Shown here piece after piece: positions 26,253 to 32,791 of a stretch of DNA of 39,718 bases; position 1 is the stretch's first letter; each line of letters starts with the position of its first letter. The stretch is taken from positions 1 to 39,718 of the forward strand of contig CALXQW010000017.1 in the NCBI GenBank assembly GCA_944390805.1. Direction: 5' to 3'. Under the pieces are notes generated by a model. The model worked only from the letters and a program-made list of their open reading frames with translations, searched no databases and was not told the origin of the DNA. Source of the DNA: an uncultured Opitutales bacterium. GTDB taxonomy: Bacteria > Verrucomicrobiota > Verrucomicrobiia > Opitutales > Intestinicryptomonadaceae. A program made the translations under genes and the position numbers.

Positions 26253-26521
26253 CATAGATTGCCTTTTTAGCGCATGAATTACGGTAGGCACTAAGATCAT
26301 TTTATATTTTTTAGAGTGTATATGTTTCTTGTGTAAGGTGGTCTATAAAAGAAAATTTTAGGCGTAGAGATTTTAAAGATAGAATTTTTTGTATATTGTC
26401 AATCTGACGTAGTTCAGGCGTAAGCCGATCGATTAAAACTGTTTTATTGGTATCAAGTTATTTTTTACGGAACGAAATCTTACAATACTACACACATTTA
26501 AATATACAACAGACGGAATAT
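26253..26521 (+). other. Long A+T-rich leader region of ahcY
   Basis: 269 bases without a gene between the metK terminator and the ahcY start. I looked for the SAH riboswitch and for SAM-I, SAM-II and SAM-IV cores and did not see them. A possible -35 TTGTCA (26397-26402) has no good -10 partner. A weak GACGGA stands 5 bases before the ATG as ribosome site. No hairpin stands out. Confidence 0.4.
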
Positions 26522-27943
26522 ATGGCGAAGAAAACGATGAAGAATGAATACAAGGTTGCCGATATAAATCTGGCGGACTTTGGCAGGAAAGAACTGGACA
26601 TAGCCTCTTACGAGATGCCCGGATTAATGGCCTTACGCAAGAAATACGGGGCAAAGAAGCCTCTAAAGGGCGTACGTATAACAGGGTCATTGCATATGAC
26701 AATACAGACAGCTGCCCTAATAGAGACTTTAAAGTGTTTGGGAGCTGATGTTCGTTGGGCGAGCTGCAACATATATTCCACGCAGGATCACGCGGCGGCG
26801 GCTATTGCGGCAAGCGGTGTTCCGGTATTTGCATGGAAGGGCGAGACTCTGGAGGAGTACTGGGATTGCACATACCGCGCGCTGACTTGGCCAGACGGGA
26901 AAGGTCCCCAGCAGATAGTCGACGACGGTGGAGATGCAACTTTGCTGGTTCACAAGGGCTACGAGTTGGAGGAAGGCTCAAAATGGGTTTATTCCAAGAG
27001 TTCGTCGGAAGAGGAGGAGGTTATAAAGAATCTGCTCAAGAGGGTGTTTAAGGAAGATCCCAGGCATTGGCATAAGGTAGTTAAGGATATTTCCGGAGTG
27101 TCTGAGGAGACCACAACAGGTGTTCACAGGCTCTACAAGATGGTGGAGGATAAAACCCTTCTTTTCCCGGCAATAAATGTCAACGATTCCGTAACAAAGA
27201 GCAAGTTCGACAATTTATACGGCTGCCGCGAATCTTTGGGCGACGGCATAAAGCGCGCCACAGACGTTATGTTTGCCGGTAAGATAGCGGTTGTGTGCGG
27301 ATATGGCGATGTAGGCAAAGGCTGCGCACAGGCGTTAAGAGGTTTGGGAACTACGGTAATGATTACCGAGGTTGACCCAATATGCGCTCTTCAGGCGGCA
27401 ATGGAAGGATATAGGGTTGTAACTGTTGAGGAGACCTTGGGTCTTGCCGACATATATGTAACAACCACCGGCAACTGCGACATCATAACCATAGACCACA
27501 TGAAGAAGATGCGCGACCAGGCCATAGTTTGTAACATAGGCCATTTCGACAACGAGATTCAGGTGTCCAAGCTCAAGGCCTATCCGAAGATAAAGCACGT
27601 CAATATAAAGCCGCAGGTAGACAAGTACACCTTCCCGAAGGGTAACAGCATATATCTGCTTGCAGACGGGCGTCTTGTAAATTTGGGTTGCGCAACGGGG
27701 CATCCGTCTTTTGTGATGAGTAACTCCTTTACAAATCAGGTTCTTGCACAGATGGATTTGTGGAAGAACAGGGGCAAGTACGAGCGCAAAGTGTACATAC
27801 TACCAAAGAAGCTCGACGAGGAAGTTGCAAGGCTTCATTTGGAAAGAATAGGCGCGCATCTTACAAAGCTTACTCCAAAGCAGGCTGCGTACATAGGGGT
27901 TAATGTTGAGGGGCCGTACAAGCCCGACTATTACCGCTATTAA
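26522..27943 (+). CDS. ahcY: Adenosylhomocysteinase
   Basis: 473 aa from ATG 26522; the frame extends to 26447, but those 25 residues are low-complexity and unconserved. Motifs: [63 protein letters not shown], the NAD-binding [18 protein letters not shown] and the C-terminal KPDYYRY. It splits S-adenosylhomocysteine to adenosine and homocysteine using tightly bound NAD, removing product inhibition of methyltransferases. The length and the roughly 40-residue internal insertion after YELEEGSKW correspond to the long form found in many bacteria and eukaryotes. No Pfs or LuxS gene is seen here. Confidence 0.97.
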   Translation: MAKKTMKNEYKVADINLADFGRKELDIASYEMPGLMALRKKYGAKKPLKGVRITGSLHMTIQTAALIETLKCLGADVRWASCNIYSTQDHAAAAIAASGVPVFAWKGETLEEYWDCTYRALTWPDGKGPQQIVDDGGDATLLVHKGYELEEGSKWVYSKSSSEEEEVIKNLLKRVFKEDPRHWHKVVKDISGVSEETTTGVHRLYKMVEDKTLLFPAINVNDSVTKSKFDNLYGCRESLGDGIKRATDVMFAGKIAVVCGYGDVGKGCAQALRGLGTTVMITEVDPICALQAAMEGYRVVTVEETLGLADIYVTTTGNCDIITIDHMKKMRDQAIVCNIGHFDNEIQVSKLKAYPKIKHVNIKPQVDKYTFPKGNSIYLLADGRLVNLGCATGHPSFVMSNSFTNQVLAQMDLWKNRGKYERKVYILPKKLDEEVARLHLERIGAHLTKLTPKQAAYIGVNVEGPYKPDYYRY

Positions 27944-28081
27944 TTTATAATTTTACGCTTCCGTCTGACTTGGGTAGATCTCAGCGGGCGGGGGCAATAG
28001 AGAATTTTCTTATATTTACAATATTTAAAAATCTAAAAAAAATAATTGCTTTTTGCAAAAGCGATGCTACATTTTACATTT

Positions 28082-28339
28082 ATGAAACCTCGTAATATAG
28101 CTTTTATAGCAACTATCGTCGCATGTGCTTCGTTCTTGTCGGGCTGTGTGGCCGATGAAACCACTGCTCAGCAGAAGACCACGGCTTTCGGCTTGTACAC
28201 CTATGAACCCGCATGCTTTACCCCAAATACGAGCTGCACGTCCATGACAATTTCTACGGACGACGCAACTGGAATGGAGCTTCCTTCTGGAGACAGAACT
28301 CAGTTGTTCTGGGGGCTCATCAGCATAGAGGACTACTAA
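28082..28339 (+). CDS. Small lipoprotein, function unknown
   Basis: 85 aa from ATG 28082; the frame is open to 28046, but the first Met giving a clean signal peptide is at 28082. MKPRNIAFIATIVACASFLSGC ends in the lipobox LSGC (Cys22). The mature part is only about 64 residues and contains two more Cys (45 and 52) around FTPNTS, and a C-terminal QLFWGLISIEDY. No family is recognised. It is followed by a strong terminator at 28370 and so forms its own transcript end. Confidence 0.7.
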   Translation: MKPRNIAFIATIVACASFLSGCVADETTAQQKTTAFGLYTYEPACFTPNTSCTSMTISTDDATGMELPSGDRTQLFWGLISIEDY

Positions 28340-28369
28340 ACCGAAATACTTTCCCCATAACTTTTCATG

Positions 28370-28399
28370 AAGTCCGATTTCTAAAAATCGGACTTTTTT
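28370..28399 (+). terminator. Intrinsic terminator after the small lipoprotein
   Basis: AAGTCCGATTT (28370-28380) pairs with AAATCGGACTT (28385-28395) around CTAA, and the strand continues TTTT. The 11-bp stem has no mismatch. The next gene starts within 40 bases of its end. Confidence 0.9.
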
Positions 28400-28436
28400 G
28401 TTTGCATATATGAATGGCTCGCGCGAAAAAGAAGAG

Positions 28437-29114
28437 ATGTCAAAAATAGAAGGAGAGAAGATATCGGCGGTGCTGTTCGATTTGGACGGCACATTGGTCA
28501 ACAACTACGAGGGCATATATTCGTGCCTAAACGAGACGTTCGACAAGTTCTCAATACCGCGCAGAAGTTATCAAGAGGTTGTTTCGTGCGTTGGCGGGTC
28601 CATACTTTTGACCATAAAGAAACTCTTGGGCGATGTCCCAAATTTAAACGATATTGGTCAGTATTATGCCGAGCGGTTTAACGATCATGCTCTGATAGGA
28701 TTGAAACCCCTTCCATATGTTGCGGAAATACTTTCCGCGCTGAAAGAGAGAGGAAAGAAGATAGGCCTTTTGACGAATAAGGCGCAGGATGCGTCTGAAA
28801 TAATACTTAAGCATCTTGGTTTTGCCCGCTATTTTGATTCAATCTGCGGTACAACCTTGCATTCCGTGCGCAAGCCCGATGTAGAATTCACGCAGCGTGC
28901 GCTCGATGAACTTGGAGCTGCCGCTGGAGAATCTCTAATGGTCGGAGATTCTCAGTACGATTATAAAACGGCAAAGAATATATCTATGTATTCCGCAATG
29001 GTTGCAACAGGCGCTACAGACATAGATACATTAAGAGATATAGCTCCCGATGCTTTAGGGGTTTTTCCTTCAATGAAAGAATTGGCAAAGGGCGTTTGGA
29101 ATATGGATATATAG
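28437..29114 (+). CDS. HAD-superfamily phosphatase (phosphoglycolate phosphatase-like)
   Basis: 225 aa from ATG 28437 (an upstream ATG 28410 would add nine residues). HAD motif I is VLFDLDGTLV, motif II is LLTNK, motif III is the Lys in VRKPD, and motif IV is MVGDSQYDYKTA. A helical C1 cap lies between motifs I and II. The pattern is closest to Gph/PGP-type phosphatases that hydrolyse 2-phosphoglycolate or similar small phosphates, but substrate cannot be read from the motifs. The gene sits just behind the 28370 terminator, so it needs either its own promoter within that hairpin region or read-through. Confidence 0.86.
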   Translation: MSKIEGEKISAVLFDLDGTLVNNYEGIYSCLNETFDKFSIPRRSYQEVVSCVGGSILLTIKKLLGDVPNLNDIGQYYAERFNDHALIGLKPLPYVAEILSALKERGKKIGLLTNKAQDASEIILKHLGFARYFDSICGTTLHSVRKPDVEFTQRALDELGAAAGESLMVGDSQYDYKTAKNISMYSAMVATGATDIDTLRDIAPDALGVFPSMKELAKGVWNMDI

Positions 29115-29241
29115 AAGCTCTTCTTGCGTTTATTTGAAAGGAATGTGGCAAAACGGGGGTGGGAGAATTTTTTTCATGCCGTTTATGTTAGCGATATTCT
29201 TTTAGATATTTTTTTTTACAAAAATAAATCTTTGGATTATT

Positions 29242-29315
29242 TTGTTTGATTTCGGGAAAAAAGAATAAATATTTTTCAAAAAAAGAGATGCCGGCAGTCG
29301 GCATCTTATAGGGGA
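29242..29315 (+). promoter_or_regulatory. Possible tolQ promoter, leader hairpin and ribosome site
   Basis: A candidate -35 TTGTTT (29242-29247) and -10 TAAATA (29266-29271) are 18 bases apart. Downstream lies a perfect 8-bp hairpin, AGATGCCG (29286-29293) / CGGCATCT (29299-29306), and then AGGGGAA at 29310-29316 before ATG 29327. On the opposite strand the hairpin is followed by CTTTTTTTG, which has terminator form pointing left. The promoter part is weak; the hairpin is clear. Confidence 0.4.
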
Positions 29316-29326
29316 AATTTTAAAAA

Positions 29327-30346
29327 ATGTCGGCATTGAATTTTTTATATGTATTGGCTGCGTCCGACGCAGGCATAATCAAGTATTTTAACGACTCCAA
29401 CTTTGCGGGGCAGGTTATAGTGGTGGTTCTGATAGCCTTCAGTATAGTGGCGTGGGCGGCATTGTTCGGAAAATATAACGACCTTAAAAATATGCGTGCG
29501 CTGAATGCGTCGGTTGAAAACCGCATAGCGCGTTCACCGTCCATAGTAGAGGCTGTCGCGCAGGGAGGATTGCGCGGCCCCTATGCGGCGCTTGTGAAGG
29601 AAGCCGTTGCGGCGTGGAATCGTTCGGGAGGGGATCCTTCCAGCATAGGCGAGCTTACCCTTAAAATGCAGCAGATAGAAAATGCCATACAGCGCGCCTT
29701 ATCAAGGCAGTACATACGGTACGAATCAAAAATGGTGCTGCTTGGTTCAATAATATCCGGAGCTCCATTCTTGGGGCTTTTAGGAACGGTATGGGGCGTT
29801 ATGGACAGTTTTGGAAGTATGTCGGGGCAGGGAACGGTTACTTTGCAGCAGCTTGCTCCGGGCGTCTCGGGAGCCTTGCTGACAACAATAGTTGGTTTGC
29901 TCGTTGCATTGCCGTCGCTTTTTGGGTACAACTTCTTGCTTACCCGTTCAAAGGGCATGGTTACAGATCTTGAAAATTTCGCATCGTCTCTTTGCGATAA
30001 GTTTGAGCTTGAGGCCCGTCAGCGCATGGCGTATGCGCAGCCCAATCCAAGGAAATCTGAAGTTGCGCAAGAGGTATATGGTGGCGTTTCGGAGTATGTC
30101 CAGACGCATGCCAGTTCTGTTGAAAGACAGATTGCCGGCGGGAATGCCATTCAAGGGCAAGCCTCAGCGAACGTTGGAGGTGTTGCGCCTTTGCCTGGAA
30201 TGGAGACAAGTGGCTTGACACCCCAAGAATCGGCGCAGAGGAACATACCTCAGCCGCAGCAGTCTTTTGCTAGGCCGGAGAGGCCGTCGCCGTCTGACAA
30301 GTTCAAAATATCGTTCGACGACGAAGACGACGGCGGGCGCTATTGA
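29327..30346 (+). CDS. tolQ: MotA/TolQ/ExbB proton-channel protein
   Basis: 339 aa. Three membrane segments: about 25-50 (VIVVVLIAFSIVAWAALFG), about 145-170 (LLGSIISGAPFLGLLGTVWGVM) and about 190-215 (GALLTTIVGLLVALPSLFGYNF). APFLGLLGTVWGVMDSF and ALLTTIVGLLVALP are the proton-channel signature. It works with the tolR and tolA-like genes downstream in proton-driven energy transfer to the outer membrane. Unlike the usual 210-240 residues, it has an extension of about 95 residues that is Gln/Pro/Ser-rich and ends SDKFKISFDDEDDGGRY. This part is probably disordered and cytosolic. ExbB versus TolQ cannot be decided from sequence alone. Confidence 0.9.
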   Translation: MSALNFLYVLAASDAGIIKYFNDSNFAGQVIVVVLIAFSIVAWAALFGKYNDLKNMRALNASVENRIARSPSIVEAVAQGGLRGPYAALVKEAVAAWNRSGGDPSSIGELTLKMQQIENAIQRALSRQYIRYESKMVLLGSIISGAPFLGLLGTVWGVMDSFGSMSGQGTVTLQQLAPGVSGALLTTIVGLLVALPSLFGYNFLLTRSKGMVTDLENFASSLCDKFELEARQRMAYAQPNPRKSEVAQEVYGGVSEYVQTHASSVERQIAGGNAIQGQASANVGGVAPLPGMETSGLTPQESAQRNIPQPQQSFARPERPSPSDKFKISFDDEDDGGRY

Positions 30347-30391
30347 CGTTGATATCATATAGATTGCATCAAAACAAACAGCGCAAAGAAA

Positions 30392-30811
30392 ATGGCAAGG
30401 AATTTTAAGAGAAAAGAGGGGCTCAGCGCTTTAAACGAGCTGAATATCACGCCGCTTATGGACTTGGCGTTTTCGCTCCTTATAATATTCATGGTTACCA
30501 CGCCCCTTCTTGAACAGACCATAGAGCTCAACCTTCCAAAGCAGGAGCAGAACAGTTCAAACCAAAGGCCGGATAAGGTTGAATTTCAGGTTATAAATAT
30601 AGATGCGCGCGGCCAGGTTTATTGGGGCAAGCAGCCTGTTGATCTGGTAGAGCTTGAAAATATGCTTGCGGCTTTGGCAAAAGAGCTCGATCCGAAACCT
30701 ATAAGCCTTAGGGCAGATAGAACTTTGCAATACCAGAAGGTAATAGATGTCATTGATGCGATAAAACGGCACAAGCTGACAAAACTGAATCTTGATACGG
30801 AGGTCAAATAA
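30392..30811 (+). CDS. tolR: ExbD/TolR biopolymer transport protein
   Basis: 139 aa. One N-terminal membrane helix (LMDLAFSLLIIFMVTTPL) contains the conserved Asp in MDLAFSLLIIF that carries protons in the TolQ-TolR or ExbB-ExbD channel. The periplasmic domain has the family pattern SLRADRTLQYQKVIDVIDAIKRHKLTKLNL. It starts 45 bases after tolQ and is followed after 24 bases by the TonB/TolA-like gene. Confidence 0.93.
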   Translation: MARNFKRKEGLSALNELNITPLMDLAFSLLIIFMVTTPLLEQTIELNLPKQEQNSSNQRPDKVEFQVINIDARGQVYWGKQPVDLVELENMLAALAKELDPKPISLRADRTLQYQKVIDVIDAIKRHKLTKLNLDTEVK

Positions 30812-30835
30812 AAGGGCCGTTGGTAATATAGCTGC

Positions 30836-31660
30836 ATGTTTGATTCACAAGACAGAAAGGCTTATGGGAAATCGCTGTTTGTGCATATTTCGGCGGCGGC
30901 CATGCTGTTTTTATTTTCGTACATAGGCAAGCTTATATACGAAAATAGGGAGGAATCGAAATTGGTGTTCGAGCTTGTAGAGCCAACTATGGAGCAGAAA
31001 GAGCAGATGCCACCTTTGCCTTCGCTTCCAGAGCTTAAGGTTGAGAAATTTAAAGATTTAGAGCCTATAGAAATTCCGGAGCCGGAAGAGCTCGATTTGA
31101 CCGAACCTGAAGACGAACAGGAACCTGAACCAGTTAGTGAGCCTAAAAAGCCAGAACCAAAGCCAGCTCCAAAAAAGATGGTTGAAAAGCCTGCTCCAAA
31201 GCCCAAGAAAATTAGCTATGCCGATTTCCGCAAGGAGAATCCTTCAAAGAAAACCAGCACAACAAAGCCACGTGCGAGGCGCACCCCAACAAAAATAGAG
31301 AGCATAAAGGTAGGGGGAGCTTTGGCCGATATAAAATATTCGTCGGCTGCGGCTGATTCGGCGTCGGCTTCGGCATCGGCGGCAATGATGAATGCAATGC
31401 AAGCTTACGCCAGATATATAAATAATATGGCAAAGAGCAAATGGCGTTTGCCGAGCAATTGCGCGGGCATGGATTTGTCGGCAAAAATAGAGTTTAAGGT
31501 GACGAGGGCCGGCGGAGTTACAAATATAGTGGTTGTGCGTTCAAGCGGTAATCGCGAATTTGACAGGTCTGTTGTGGACGTATTTTTCTCTCTTGTATTA
31601 AATGCTCCGCCGTCGGGCGACAGCGTTGTCATAACTCTTGTGTTCGATTCCCAAGTTTAG
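30836..31660 (+). CDS. TonB/TolA-like energy transducer
   Basis: 274 aa. An N-terminal membrane anchor (about 14-33, LFVHISAAAMLFLFSYIGKL) is followed by an acidic then Lys/Pro-rich spacer (about 45-160; EPEELDLTEPED, KPEPKPAPKK, KPAPKPKK) that can span the periplasm. The C-terminal domain (about 195-274) has KSKWRLPSNCAGMDLSAKIEFKVTRAGGVTNIVVVRSSGNREFDRSV, with the strand-helix-strand layout of TonB/TolA C-terminal domains. With tolQ and tolR it forms one operon. TolB and Pal genes do not follow, so whether it serves outer-membrane constriction (Tol) or TonB-type import is open. Confidence 0.85.
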   Translation: MFDSQDRKAYGKSLFVHISAAAMLFLFSYIGKLIYENREESKLVFELVEPTMEQKEQMPPLPSLPELKVEKFKDLEPIEIPEPEELDLTEPEDEQEPEPVSEPKKPEPKPAPKKMVEKPAPKPKKISYADFRKENPSKKTSTTKPRARRTPTKIESIKVGGALADIKYSSAAADSASASASAAMMNAMQAYARYINNMAKSKWRLPSNCAGMDLSAKIEFKVTRAGGVTNIVVVRSSGNREFDRSVVDVFFSLVLNAPPSGDSVVITLVFDSQV

Positions 31661-32105
31661 ATTCTCTTTTTTTATCGGCTGGTGCATGTTTTTGGGGGCT
31701 AAATATCTTCAGCCTTACGCTTAAAATTTCCTTTGAATAAGCTCTTTATATTGCGCGTAGCTCCGCAACATATGCGTGTTTTTTCTGTTTACTTACACTG
31801 AGCATTTTCTGCTTTTTTGCGCGTGTTCTTAGGCCTAAATAGACTGCCATAAACATATTTCTTATGTTGTAGATACAAATAAGATTTTTTATCTTATGTT
31901 AAGCAAATGATAAGCTTTTTACATCTAGTAATAGAAATATGAGATACTCATTTATGCGAAATATTTAGAACAGCTTATTTTCCTAAAGAAGATGTTCACA
32001 AAAATAAATGCGGATAAAAATAATAGTTAATGTATAGCCATATATTTTTAGAATATGCACAAGAGATTTTATGATGGTCAAATATAAGACCATTAATTTG
32101 TAAAA
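31661..32105 (+). other. A+T-rich non-coding stretch
   Basis: 445 bases between the TonB/TolA-like gene and the terminator at 32113. Only very short frames are open. A small inverted repeat TAAGAT/ATCTTA is near 31880-31897. I see no promoter pair, tRNA fold, repeat unit or remnant gene that I can support. Confidence 0.5.
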
Positions 32106-32140
32106 TAAAAAAATGCGCGCCAAGCCGGCGCGCATTTTTT
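32106..32140 (-). terminator. Bidirectional intrinsic terminator
   Basis: ATGCGCGCC (32113-32121) pairs with GGCGCGCAT (32127-32135) around AAGCC. It is flanked by A-run on the left (32106-32112) and T-run on the right (32135-32141), so it can stop transcription both ways. It ends the carbonic anhydrase transcript leftward and could end the tol transcript rightward. Confidence 0.85.
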
Positions 32141-32162
32141 TATTAACTTTTGCTGAATAGAA

Positions 32163-32702
32163 TTAGGCTTTTTTTGCGTCTTGCAGTTTTTTATTTGCCG
32201 CCGCTATTTTCGAGTATTTTTCAGCCCAATATTTCAGCCCCGCTATTTTCTCCGCATCGAGCTGCTTTACAACCTTGGCAGGAGATCCCAGAACAAGGGA
32301 ACCCTCCGGAACTATGGTGTTCTTTGTTACAAGGGCTCCTGCACCAACAATGGACCCAGAGCCTATTTTTGCTCCGTCCATAACCGTAGCTCCCATTCCT
32401 ATAAGGCAGCCGTCTCCTATTTCGCAAGCATGTATAATGGCATTGTGCCCTATGGTTGTCCACTTGCCGATTTTAACGCCGTAATCGTCTGCCAGATGAA
32501 TTATTGTGCCGTCTTGGACATTGGAGCCTTCTCCTATTTCTATTGAATTGATATCCGCCCTGAGAACGCAACACGGAAATATACTGGCCTTTGGCCCTAC
32601 GGTTATGTCGCCTATCAAAACGGCGTGTTCGCTCACATAGGCGCTATCGTCTATAACTGGCGTCTTTGCGAGATGTTTTTCGAGTCTTTCTTCGAGTGTC
32701 AT
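32163..32702 (-). CDS. Gamma-class carbonic anhydrase family protein
   Basis: 179 aa. A left-handed beta-helix of hexapeptide repeats (IGDITVGPKASIFPCCVLRADI, IEIGEGSNVQDGTIIHL) carries the gamma-CA ligands H69 in IIHL and H86 and H91 in GHNAIIHAC, which have the family's spacing of five between the last two. A C-terminal helix follows (YWAEKYSKIAAANKKL). The family includes Cam and YrdA-like proteins; many YrdA-like members show no strong hydratase activity, so the reaction is not certain. It is transcribed leftward 89 bases after the HzsA-like gene and may be cotranscribed with it. Confidence 0.88.
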   Translation of the reverse strand: MTLEERLEKHLAKTPVIDDSAYVSEHAVLIGDITVGPKASIFPCCVLRADINSIEIGEGSNVQDGTIIHLADDYGVKIGKWTTIGHNAIIHACEIGDGCLIGMGATVMDGAKIGSGSIVGAGALVTKNTIVPEGSLVLGSPAKVVKQLDAEKIAGLKYWAEKYSKIAAANKKLQDAKKA

Positions 32703-32791
32703 AGTATCTTTCCTTATCGGACTATTCGCGTTTTAATTGAAAAATCCTTGCGCGATTGCCGGTAAAATTCAACTTTTTTCCGCCGGGTTTT

